Shown here piece after piece: positions 1-6,847 of a stretch of 43,116 nucleotides of DNA (positions within the stretch are counted from its first letter, which is position 1; each line of letters opens with the position of its first letter). The stretch is taken from NCBI GenBank assembly GCA_003220265.1, contig QHRW01000128.1:1-43116 (forward strand), given 5' to 3'. Under the pieces are notes generated by a model that searched no databases, was not told the origin of the DNA, and saw nothing but the letters and a program-made list of their open reading frames with translations. This DNA is from Candidatus Rokuibacteriota bacterium (GTDB lineage Bacteria > Methylomirabilota > Methylomirabilia > Rokubacteriales > CSP1-6). A program made the position numbers and the translations under genes.

Positions 1-185
1 CGCGCGGTGACGCGCATCGGATCGTGGGCCGCCGCCGTCTTGTCGATCTGCTGACCGCGGCTGGTCAGCTCGCTTTCACCCTTGGTGTCGACCTGCTGGG
101 CCTTGACGGGGCCGACAGCCAGGGTGGCGGTGACGACGAATGCCGCCAGCGGGAGCGCCAGGCGCAACAGCCTCATGGTCCTCAT
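1..185 (-). CDS. N-terminus of a small secreted protein (partial)
   Basis: This is the beginning of a protein that runs off the left edge of the window. It starts at ATG 185, preceded by AGGAGG with a 7-base spacing; a second in-frame ATG lies three codons later. The first 30 or so residues are a typical Sec signal peptide: arginines, then an Ala/Leu/Val-rich core, ending near VKAQQ. The visible mature part is polar (VDTKGESELTSRGQQID). It lies downstream of, and in the same direction as, the SMP-30-like gene. I do not recognise the family; only export is supported. Confidence 0.6.
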   Translation of the reverse strand, partial: MRTMRLLRLALPLAAFVVTATLAVGPVKAQQVDTKGESELTSRGQQIDKTAAAHDPMRVTA

Positions 186-310
186 GGGGTGCCCTCCTTG
201 TGGGCGTGCGATCGACGGAGTGTCGAGCAAGGGACATACCAGCCCCCACCCCCATGATTCCGCTGAGTTCAGGCGTAGCCGGCGTGCGAAGGCGTCGACG
301 GCCGGACACG

Positions 311-337
311 GGCTCGTGCCCGACTGGCGCACGAGCC
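311..337 (-). terminator. Hairpin downstream of the SMP-30-like gene
   Basis: A perfect 9-bp inverted repeat (311-319 with 329-337) with a 9-base loop lies about 40 bases past the stop codon of the gluconolactonase-like gene. There is no clear U-run, so it could be a weak or Rho-assisted terminator, or simply a GC-rich hairpin. Confidence 0.3.
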
Positions 338-378
338 GGCCGGCGATGCCAGGGACGCCGCTACGGGACTGGAGCCGG

Positions 379-1590
379 TTATCCCGGGCCGGCGCCCTGC
401 GTGGCGGTGTAGACCGCGTAGAGCGACTGGCTCGCCGCCATGAACAGACGGTTCCGCTTGGGACCGCCGAAGCAGACGTTGCCGCAGATCTCCGGCAGCC
501 GGATGCGACCGATGAGCTTGGCCTCCGGCGTCCATACGGTCACGCCGCTGTAGCCCACGCTGCGGCCGGCGTTCGACGAGCACCACACGTTGCCGTCCAC
601 GTCGCAGCGCGCGCCGTCGGGGCCGCACTTGACGCCGTCCACCATGAAGTTGCTGAAGAGCTTGCCGTTGGACAGCTTGTTGTCGCTGCCCACGTCGAAC
701 ACGTACATCTCGCCCTTACCGCCGGGGCCGGTATCCCCGGGGCCCTTGCCGGTGCTGATGACGTAGAGCTTCTTGTAGTCGGGCGAGAACGTGAGCCCGT
801 TGGGGTCGGGCACCTGGTTCTCGGTGACGACGAGATCGACGCGGCCGCTCGGATCGACGCGATAGACGCTGGTCGGCAGCTCGCGCTTGCTGTCGCCGAT
901 CTCCAGCCGCTGGCCCAGCCGCGGCTTGAGCCGGCCCGCGGAGTTGCTGGGCCCACCGGGCGCATCGGGGGCGCCCTCGTAGAGCTGGCCGCCGTACGGC
1001 GGATCGGTGAACCAGTAGCTGCCGTCCGGATGCGCGACGACGTCGTTGGGCGAGTTGAGCCGCTTGCCGTTGTACTTGTCGGCGATGAGCGTGATGGACC
1101 CGTCGTTCTCGTAGCGCACCACGCGCCGGGTCAGGTGCTCGCACGAGAGCTGGCGGCCCTGGAAGTCGAACGTGTTGCCGTTGCTGTTGTTCGACGGCTG
1201 GCGGAACACGGTCACGCCGCCGTCGTCCTCCAGCCACCGGAGCTGCCGGTCGTTGGGGATGTCGCTCCAGACGAGATATCGCCCCTGGCTGCTCCACGCG
1301 GGGCCTTCCGACCACAGCGCGCCCGTCCACAGCCGCTTGATGGCGGCGTTGGGCTGGCGCAGGCCGTTGAAGATCGGGTCCACCGTGATCACGTCGGGAT
1401 CGGTGAAGTACGTCGTCGGCGCGCCGCCGGGGCCGAAGTCGCGCGGCGGCGTGGTGACGGTGCTGGGCGGCGCGACGGGACCGGCGGGCTGCGCCTGCGC
1501 GAGCGCGGCCGGTGCGACGAGCGCGAGCCCGGCGGCGGCGCCCAGGGTCCTCATCGCCGAGCGTCGTGACATCCGCGTGCTGTCATCCAT
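379..1590 (-). CDS. Secreted SMP-30/gluconolactonase-like protein
   Basis: A 403-residue exported beta-propeller of the SMP-30/gluconolactonase/LRE family, which hydrolyses lactones or related esters with one bound divalent metal. The start at ATG 1590 is chosen because GGAGGAGG lies just upstream and it places a signal peptide at the N-terminus; SRRSAMR followed by an Ala/Leu-rich core is compatible with Tat export. The expected metal-ligand blocks are visible: WSEGPAW (Glu about residue 95), LNSPNDVV, DPNGLTFSPD, and GPDGARCDVDGNVW. The length is about 100 residues above the cytosolic family norm, explained by the signal peptide and a Pro/Thr-rich linker. It is divergent from the binding-protein gene at 1766. 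The true substrate is unknown. Confidence 0.85.
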   Translation of the reverse strand: MDDSTRMSRRSAMRTLGAAAGLALVAPAALAQAQPAGPVAPPSTVTTPPRDFGPGGAPTTYFTDPDVITVDPIFNGLRQPNAAIKRLWTGALWSEGPAWSSQGRYLVWSDIPNDRQLRWLEDDGGVTVFRQPSNNSNGNTFDFQGRQLSCEHLTRRVVRYENDGSITLIADKYNGKRLNSPNDVVAHPDGSYWFTDPPYGGQLYEGAPDAPGGPSNSAGRLKPRLGQRLEIGDSKRELPTSVYRVDPSGRVDLVVTENQVPDPNGLTFSPDYKKLYVISTGKGPGDTGPGGKGEMYVFDVGSDNKLSNGKLFSNFMVDGVKCGPDGARCDVDGNVWCSSNAGRSVGYSGVTVWTPEAKLIGRIRLPEICGNVCFGGPKRNRLFMAASQSLYAVYTATQGAGPG

Positions 1591-1624
1591 GGGCAGCCTC
1601 CTCCAGCGAGATTTTTGCGCGGCG

Positions 1625-1653
1625 ACCCTAGCAGACCCTGCGCACAACCGCAA
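1625..1653 (-). promoter_or_regulatory. Possible promoter of the SMP-30-like gene
   Basis: On the minus strand TTGCGG (1653-1648) and TAGGGT (1630-1625) are separated by 17 bases and lie about 35 bases before the start codon. Both hexamers match the sigma-70 consensus only partly. An 11-base direct repeat, AATTCGGCCAC, occurs at 1652-1662 and 1707-1717, near each of the two divergent promoters, and might be a shared regulatory site. Confidence 0.35.
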
Positions 1654-1681
1654 TTCGGCCACCGCTGACAGCGCGCAGCGG

Positions 1682-1709
1682 TTGACAACCTGGGCGCTTC
1701 TCGGATAAT
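1682..1709 (+). promoter_or_regulatory. Strong sigma-70-type promoter for the binding-protein gene
   Basis: A perfect -35 hexamer TTGACA (1682-1687) is followed after 16 bases by GATAAT (1704-1709), which matches 5 of 6 positions of the -10 consensus. Transcription would start near 1716, giving a leader of about 50 bases before ATG 1766. This is among the best consensus promoters in the window. Confidence 0.65.
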
Positions 1710-1765
1710 TCGGCCACGCTGCGTCGTCGCTCGCTCTTCCAACTCGTCGCGATGAGGAGACCACG

Positions 1766-3295
1766 ATGCGTCATTGCCGGATTCCCGTGTGCGCCGCCCT
1801 CCTCCTGCTGTTCGCCCTGGCCGGGCCCGCTGCCGCCGCCCCCGAGGGAGAGATGACCTGGGGCATCCACATCTCGCTCGCGCCGACGTGGTTCGATCCC
1901 GCCGAGACGCAAGGGATCATCACGCCGTTCATGGTCATGTACGCCATCCACGACGCGCTGGCCAAGGCGATGCCCGGCAATCCGACCGCGCCGAGCCTGG
2001 CCGAGTCGTGGCAGCAGTCGGCGGACGGGCGCGTGTACGACTTCACACTCCGCAAGGGCGTGAAGTTCCACAACGGCGAGCCGCTGACCGCTGACGACGT
2101 GAAGTTCTCATTCGAGCGCTATCGCGGCGCGTCGGCCAAGACGCTGAAAGAGCGCGTGGCCGCCGTGGAGACGCCTGATCCCCTGCACGTGCGGTTCCGG
2201 CTGAAGAACCCATGGCCGGACTTCATGACGTTCTATACGGCGGCCAGCGGTGCCGGCTGGATCGTGCCGCGCAAGTACGTGGAAAAAGTCGGCGAGGACG
2301 GCTACAAGAAAGCGCCCGTCGGCGCCGGGCCCTACAAGTTCGTGTCGTTCACGCCGGGCGTCGAACTGGTCATGGAGGCGTTCGAGGGCTACTGGCGCAA
2401 GACGCCCAGCGTGAAGCGGCTCGTCTTCAAGGTCATCGGCGACGAGACCACGCGCCTGGCCGCCCTCAAGCGGGGCGAGGTCGACGTCGTCTACTCGATC
2501 CGTGGCGAGCTGGCCGAGGAGCTGCAGCGCACGCCGGGCCTCACGCTGAAGCCGGCCGTCATCCAGGCGCCGCAGTGGACGGCAATGCTGGACCAGTGGG
2601 ATCCCAAATCCCCCTGGCACGACCGGCGGGTGCGGCGGGCCGCGAACCTCGCCGTCGACCGCAAGTCGATCAACGAGGCGATCACGCTCGGCCACTCGCG
2701 GCTGACCTACAGCATCATCCCGAGCACGTTCGACTTCTACTGGCAGCCCCCGTCGTATCCCTACGATCCGGCACAGGCCAAGAAGCTCCTGGCCGAGGCC
2801 GGCTACCCCAACGGGTTCGACGCCGGCGACTACTACGTGGACGTCTCCTACTCGAACGTGCACGAGGTGGTCGTGAACTACCTGCAGCAGATCGGCATCC
2901 GCGCCAAGCTGATCGGACGCGAGCGCGCATCGCACTGGAGCACCTACGCCGACAAGAAGTACAAGAACCTCGCCTACACGGCGAGCGGCGCGTTCGGCAA
3001 CGCGGCCACCCGGCTGGAGTCCTACGTGGTGAGCGGCGGCACGTACGTGTACGGCGGCTATCCGGACATCGACTCGCTCTTCAAGGATCAGGCGGCCGAG
3101 CTGGATCGCAAGAAGCGCGAGGCGCTGCTGCACCGCATCCAGCAGCTCATGCACGAGCGCGTCATGTTCATCCCGATCTGGGAGCTGGCCTTCATCAACG
3201 GGCACGGCCCGCGCGTGCAGGAATCCGGGCTCGGCCTGATCCCCGGCCACGCCTACTCGGCTCCCTACGAGGACGTGAAGCTCAAGGGGAAGTGA
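1766..3295 (+). CDS. ABC transporter substrate-binding protein, peptide/opine family (SBP_bac_5)
   Basis: A 509-residue periplasmic binding protein of the family that delivers peptides, opines, nickel or similar solutes to Dpp/Opp-type ABC importers. Residues 1-25 form a signal peptide ending AAAAP. The mature part shows the family hallmarks: LRKGVKFHNGEPLTADDVKFSFERY near residue 95, GAGPYKFV, and VRRAANLAVDRKSINEA. The start ATG follows a GAGGAG ribosome site. No permease or ATPase gene is next to it, so it must work with components encoded elsewhere, perhaps as an alternative binding protein. The downstream DUF2652 gene follows closely and may be co-transcribed. Substrate unknown. Confidence 0.88.
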   Translation: MRHCRIPVCAALLLLFALAGPAAAAPEGEMTWGIHISLAPTWFDPAETQGIITPFMVMYAIHDALAKAMPGNPTAPSLAESWQQSADGRVYDFTLRKGVKFHNGEPLTADDVKFSFERYRGASAKTLKERVAAVETPDPLHVRFRLKNPWPDFMTFYTAASGAGWIVPRKYVEKVGEDGYKKAPVGAGPYKFVSFTPGVELVMEAFEGYWRKTPSVKRLVFKVIGDETTRLAALKRGEVDVVYSIRGELAEELQRTPGLTLKPAVIQAPQWTAMLDQWDPKSPWHDRRVRRAANLAVDRKSINEAITLGHSRLTYSIIPSTFDFYWQPPSYPYDPAQAKKLLAEAGYPNGFDAGDYYVDVSYSNVHEVVVNYLQQIGIRAKLIGRERASHWSTYADKKYKNLAYTASGAFGNAATRLESYVVSGGTYVYGGYPDIDSLFKDQAAELDRKKREALLHRIQQLMHERVMFIPIWELAFINGHGPRVQESGLGLIPGHAYSAPYEDVKLKGK

Positions 3296-3336
3296 GGGGC
3301 GGTTTCACATCGGGCGCCGTCCGGGGTCTCAAGGGC

Positions 3337-3963
3337 ATGAAGACCTCGACCCACGACGGCATCCTGGTGCTGGCCGACATCTCCGGATTCACGGCCTTCG
3401 TGACGACGACCGAGCTCGAGCACGGGCCGCAGATCATCGCGGCCCTGCTGGAGACCGTCATGCAGCGGCTGTCGCCGCCGCTCGACATCCAGGAAGTGGA
3501 GGGCGACGCGGTGTTCGCCGTCGGCCCCGACCCTGCGCTGGCGCTGCCTCGCCGCCTGCTCGACGTGTTCGACCAGGCGTTCGTGGCCTTCAAGGCGCTG
3601 CAGCGCGAGCTGGCCGCCGACGCTTCCTGCTCGTGCGGCGCCTGCCGCAGCGTTCCCAGCCTCGACCTGAAGATCGTCGCGCACCACGGCCGGTTCCTCC
3701 GCCAGCAGGTCGGCGGGCATGGCCAGGTCGCCGGGGCCGACGTGATCCTGACCCACCGGCTGCTGAAGAACGGCGTCACCGACCGGCGCGCCTATCTCCT
3801 GCTCACCGAGGCGATGCTGGAGTGGCTCGGCCTCGACGCCAGCCGCTCCGGGCTCGACGCCCGGGTGGAGTCCTACGAGCACCTCGGCGACGTCCGCTGC
3901 TTCGTGCGCGACTTTCCCACCGTGGGCGAGGCCGCGGCGCTCGAGGCGGCCACCGCGGCCTGA
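3337..3963 (+). CDS. DUF2652 domain protein (nucleotide-cyclase-like fold)
   Basis: A 208-residue cytosolic protein matching DUF2652, a family of unknown function related to class III nucleotidyl cyclase domains. The opening block ILVLADISGFTAFV and the later EVEGDAVFAVG resemble the metal-binding and dimer regions of cyclase-type domains. A CSCGAC cysteine cluster lies mid-protein and may bind metal. The ATG at 3337 is the conventional start. An in-frame GTG at 3292 overlaps the stop of the preceding gene (GTGA) and would add 15 residues; translational coupling there is possible because the gene has no clear ribosome site at 3337. It ends convergently, 6 bases from the DapA-like gene. Function unknown. 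Confidence 0.75.
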   Translation: MKTSTHDGILVLADISGFTAFVTTTELEHGPQIIAALLETVMQRLSPPLDIQEVEGDAVFAVGPDPALALPRRLLDVFDQAFVAFKALQRELAADASCSCGACRSVPSLDLKIVAHHGRFLRQQVGGHGQVAGADVILTHRLLKNGVTDRRAYLLLTEAMLEWLGLDASRSGLDARVESYEHLGDVRCFVRDFPTVGEAAALEAATAA

Positions 3964-3969
3964 GCCGGC

Positions 3970-4857
3970 TTACCGGGCCGCGGTGGCGGGCTCGTGCGCG
4001 AGCGCGTCGAGCTCGGCCGCCAGCGCCGCCGACACGCGCGTCAGCGGCAGCCGGCACTCGGCCGACGGGATGAGGCCGCGCGCCCACAGCCAGTGCTTGA
4101 TCGGCATCGGGTTGGCCTCCCGGAACAGCAGCGGGACCACCGCCTCCAGCTCCGACCAGATCGCGCGCGCCGCGCGATGGTCGTTGGCCGCCATGCGCGC
4201 GTGGAGCGCGACGAACCGCTCGGTGGCGACGTGCGCCGAGGCCAGGATGCCGCCGTCACCACCGTGGGCCAGCATCGTGTAGAAGGACGCTTCGTCGCCC
4301 GTCATCACGGCGAAGCCGTCGGGACGCCGGCGCAGCAGGTCCAGCGACTGGGCGAGATTGCCGGACGAGTCCTTGACGCCGACCACGCTGGGCAGCTCGG
4401 CCAGCCGCAGGAGCGTGTCGTTGGCCAGGTTCACGCTGGTCCGGTACGGGATGTTGTAGATCAGCATCTCGCGGTCGGTCGCCTCGGCGATCGCCCGGAA
4501 GTGCGCGTAGAGCCCGTCCTGGCCCGGCCGGTTGTAGTAGGGGCAGACCGAGACGATGCCGGGGAATCGGTAGCGCTCGAGCCGTCGGAGCGTCCTGAGC
4601 ACTTTGGCCGTCGCGTTGCCGCCGACGCCGACGAAGACCGGCAGGCGCCCGCCGACGACCTCGAGCGTGCGCTCGACGATCCGCTCAGTCTCGTCGTCAT
4701 CGAGCGTCGGGCTCTCCCCGGTGGTGCCGACCGGAAAGATTCCGGTGATGCCCGTGTCGAGATAGTGGCGCAGCAGTCGCTCGTAGCCGGCGAGGTCGAC
4801 GGCGCCGTCCACGAACGGGGTGATGATGGGCAGCCACACGCCGCTGATCGCTGTCAT
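3970..4857 (-). CDS. dapA: 4-hydroxy-tetrahydrodipicolinate synthase-family aldolase (DapA-like)
   Basis: A 295-residue (beta/alpha)8 lyase that would condense pyruvate with an aldehyde through a lysine Schiff base. In the lysine and peptidoglycan pathway the partner is aspartate semialdehyde. Visible family residues are GTTGES (substrate binding), CPYYNRP with the second-shell Tyr, YNIPYRTS (catalytic Tyr and the Arg that binds the semialdehyde carboxylate), the Schiff-base Lys in GVKDSSG, and NPMPIK near the C-terminus. The Tyr/Arg pair favours true DapA over sugar-acid aldolases, but family members are often misassigned. The start ATG follows GAGGAG. The gene is single, behind its own promoter and a leader hairpin, and not in a lysine operon. 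Confidence 0.8.
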   Translation of the reverse strand: MTAISGVWLPIITPFVDGAVDLAGYERLLRHYLDTGITGIFPVGTTGESPTLDDDETERIVERTLEVVGGRLPVFVGVGGNATAKVLRTLRRLERYRFPGIVSVCPYYNRPGQDGLYAHFRAIAEATDREMLIYNIPYRTSVNLANDTLLRLAELPSVVGVKDSSGNLAQSLDLLRRRPDGFAVMTGDEASFYTMLAHGGDGGILASAHVATERFVALHARMAANDHRAARAIWSELEAVVPLLFREANPMPIKHWLWARGLIPSAECRLPLTRVSAALAAELDALAHEPATAAR

Positions 4858-4890
4858 GGTGGTCGCTCCTCGTCGGCGCCCGCGGGAAAC

Positions 4891-4920
4891 AAAAGGCCCG
4901 CGACCGGGTGGTCGCGGGCC
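4891..4920 (-). terminator. Intrinsic terminator or attenuator in the dapA leader
   Basis: On the minus strand a perfect 11-bp GC-rich stem (4920-4910 with 4905-4895) and a 4-base loop are followed at once by TTTTGTTT. This is the best intrinsic terminator in the window. It lies 34 bases before the dapA start and downstream of the putative promoter at 5066-5095, so it sits inside the leader. Either it attenuates dapA, or it ends upstream transcripts and a promoter nearer the gene is used. Between promoter and hairpin there is one short ORF starting at the ATG near 5053, without an obvious run of control codons. No riboswitch class was recognised. Confidence 0.65.
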
Positions 4921-5065
4921 TCGTGAGTCCGTCGAGCGCGTGGGGACTGGGTTCAGGGTCCTCCGCCGCGGGCACGCGCCACCGCCGTCGCTGGGCGCCC
5001 CGGGAGGGGCCCCAGCCGGCTCTTGCCGCTCGCGCGCTTCAACCGGAAGGCCATTGGTGGTGTCG

Positions 5066-5095
5066 TTGATACACGCGGCAGGCGGCTCACGTCAA
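5066..5095 (-). promoter_or_regulatory. Putative promoter for the dapA leader
   Basis: On the minus strand TTGACG (5095-5090) and TATCAA (5071-5066) are 18 bases apart. The -35 matches 5 of 6 and the -10 matches 4 of 6 consensus positions. It begins 2 bases past the stop codon of the remnant permease tail. The predicted RNA has a leader of about 200 bases containing the terminator-like hairpin. Confidence 0.45.
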
Positions 5096-5097
5096 GC

Positions 5098-5151
5098 TCA
5101 GCGGCGCCGGCCGCCCGCCATCATGCGCAAGAACGCCGGCGAGAGACGCGG
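5098..5151 (-). pseudogene. Remnant 3' end of a second DppC-type permease gene
   Basis: Read on the minus strand, this segment encodes PRLSPAFLRMMAGGRRR plus a stop, the same 17 residues that end the intact permease gene at 6848-6901. The nucleotide identity is 50 of 54, and all four differences are synonymous (Pro, Leu at two positions, Arg). The rest of the gene is absent: upstream sequence loses similarity abruptly at 5152. Synonymous-only differences mean both copies came from functional genes, so this is the tail of a homologous permease gene and not a recent duplicate. See the finding on the disturbed patch. Confidence 0.7.
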
Positions 5152-5190
5152 CGCGCGGCCCGGATGACCGTTTGTCGGCGGTGGCCGCGC

Positions 5191-5460
5191 CTATCTGTCT
5201 TGCTGTCGTCTGATCTCAATTTCCCGCAGCGATTGCGTGTAAGCCGCGCAATACTCCTTGGCCTTTGGAGGATCCTTTTCGTACTTTTGCAGGCATTCGC
5301 GGTACGCGCGCATCAGTGCTGCCTGTTCCTCCTGCACGTCGGCCTGCGTCTTCTTCAACCGGAATTCCGCGTAGTACTGGCAGCCAGCCAGTCCAAGCAA
5401 TAGGCTGGTGACTATCGCCAAGATCGGACACACCAGGGGCAGCGCCCTGCCTTGCCTCAT
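5191..5460 (-). CDS. Small predicted lipoprotein
   Basis: An 89-residue protein with a lipoprotein signal: a basic start (MRQGR), a hydrophobic core, and the lipobox LAGC at about residues 24-27. The mature part is charged and Gln/Glu/Lys-rich, probably helical or coiled-coil, with two further cysteines (EYRECLQKY region and EYCAAY). An upstream GTG at 5490 would add 10 residues; neither start has a convincing ribosome site, and ATG 5460 is chosen because it gives a normal signal length. It lies in the less GC-rich patch, just downstream of the broken methyltransferase on the same strand. No recognised family. Confidence 0.55.
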   Translation of the reverse strand: MRQGRALPLVCPILAIVTSLLLGLAGCQYYAEFRLKKTQADVQEEQAALMRAYRECLQKYEKDPPKAKEYCAAYTQSLREIEIRRQQDR

Positions 5461-5525
5461 CTTCAAGAGCATCACGCGGCGACCAACCACGGACCAAGGA
5501 ATTTCGACGTGACCGGCCTCTTGCT

Positions 5526-6190
5526 TCAGCGCCGGAAGAGGAATGTGTCGATCACCTCCTCGACGACCTGTCCGTGATCTTCGCGGTCGCAGTGTTGCCT
5601 GAACGCAGCGACTCCGTGCTTGAACTCTTGGTCAGAGATGAGTTGCAGCGTCGAGAAGGTTCGCGACGCCACCCCGTCCCTTGTCGGATCAACGTTAGCC
5701 CAGCCTCCTCGGCCACCCGGGACACGTCGGCCCGCGTCGGAAGGCGGGCCAAGTCGATCTGGCAGGCCGACGGAAAGAACGGGAGCCAGCGGATCGAGTC
5801 GAGGATCTCCGCGGTGTCGTTGATCACGAGAAGGTGGCCGTCCGACACAAGAACGCGCGCGCATTCCCGTAGCGCCGTGAGAGGGTCGCGCAGGTGGTGG
5901 TAGACAAGATACAGAAATACGAGGTCGATCCTCGCCCGCGCGATAGGCAGCGCCTCGCCGGACGCACGAACCCACGTAATGAGAGGCGCCTCGGGATTCG
6001 CTCCGGCGACTTCCAACATTCGCTCCAATGGGTCGATGCCATACACGCGCGCGCGGAAAACCTCGTGAAGCAGCGGCGCGAAGCGCCCCACGCCGCACCA
6101 CCACGCGCGCCTGCGCTCAGGTGTCAGCCTCCGGGCCGTCGCATACGCGGCGGAGATGTCAGTCGCGTCGTAGTTGAAGTCCCGAGACAT
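5526..6190 (-). pseudogene. Broken class I SAM-dependent methyltransferase
   Basis: Starting at ATG 6190 the frame reads a Methyltransf_11-like protein: YDATDISAAYATARRLTPE, then VYGIDPLERMLEVA (acidic motif II), LVFLYLVYHHLRDP, and ARVLVSDGHLLVIND. Two defects are visible. First, the SAM-binding motif I, normally DLGCGTG, is cut: RAWW joins directly to CGVGRF, so roughly 20 residues appear lost. Second, near the C run at 5672-5675 the frame changes: the natural-looking C-terminus (SRTFSTLQLISDQEF to VIDTFLFRR, stop at 5526) continues in another frame, consistent with one missing base. The in-frame alternative ends at 5552 in unrelated sequence. The product is unlikely to bind SAM. Confidence 0.75.
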
Positions 6191-6249
6191 GGGACGCTAA
6201 ATATACGGTCACCGCGCAAGGAAGCCGCGCACTTGATGAGAGGCGAGCC

Positions 6250-6750
6250 GTGATGATGCGCTCGTACGATGCCCTACCCGCCCTGCCGCTTACGCCCGCG
6301 GGGCCTCTGACCGGCGCCTTCCTGCGCTCGGGTCTTTCCGACCTTCGTCAGGCGGACCGCTATCTGATGGACCTGCCGTACGGTCGTATCAGCAATCGAG
6401 CCGACCTGACGCGTGTCCTCCTCGAGCGGCGCGGGACCTTTAGCAGCAAGCACGCCCTGTTCACGTCGTTGGCTCACGAGCAAGGAGTCGGCATCGACCT
6501 GTTGCTGGCCATCTTTCACATGACCGAGGAAACACCCCCGGCGTCGGCGCGGTGCTGCGCGCTCAGGGCCTGCGTTACGTTCCCGAGGCTCACTGCCATC
6601 TCCGTATGGGTAGCGTGCGGATCGATATTACCGCGCCCCCGAAGTCGACCGAGGCCAGCCGCACATTCGTCATCGAAGAGGTGATCATTCCCCCGCAGGT
6701 TGATGAATACAAGCCTGCGTTTCATCGTGAATACCTCCGCCGATGGCTTA
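6250..6750 (+). pseudogene. Frameshifted gene of unknown family (possibly transglutaminase-like)
   Basis: The frame opens at GTG/ATG/ATG 6250-6258 after AGAGG and encodes about 95 sensible residues (ISNRADLTRVLLERRGTFSSKHALF, then DLLLAIFHMTEET). At the run of five Cs at 6535-6539 the frame shifts. The continuation, LRAQGLRYVPEAHCHLRMGS to VIEEVIIPPQVDEYKP, lies in a different frame and has no stop of its own before it runs into the permease gene. The pattern GTxSSKHAL followed by AHCHLR recalls a papain/transglutaminase-type Cys-His arrangement with Phe in the Cys position, but this is only a guess. It diverges from the broken methyltransferase across 59 bases. Confidence 0.6.
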
Positions 6751-6847
6751 CGGGGCCTGCATCGCTGAGCTCAGTCGGGTCTCCGTGTGACGGTACGCGG
6801 CCTGACAGCCGATCGAGGTGCACCGTGTTTTCAGTCCCGGCGATCGA

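Noticed and set aside
82..1569. Long plus-strand open frame opposite the SMP-30-like gene
   Set aside because: It is an Arg/Ala/Gly-rich shadow of the real gene, with no recognisable domain. Similar antisense frames at 8972-10480, 11489-14038, 19287-21590, 22225-23964 and 29386-31398 were set aside for the same reason.
1708..1717. Second copy of AATTCGGCCAC as a proven operator
   Set aside because: The repeat is short, the copies are in direct orientation, and no regulator gene is adjacent; it is mentioned only as a possibility.
4921..4980. tRNA- or T-box-like sequence (GGGTTCAGGGTCC and GGGTGGTCGCGGG)
   Set aside because: No acceptor, D-arm or anticodon arm can be folded, and the T-box-like words lie on the plus strand within the terminator stem with no target gene downstream.
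5158..6847. Insertion sequence or integron in the disturbed patch
   Set aside because: No transposase, integrase or terminal inverted repeat could be found in the patch.
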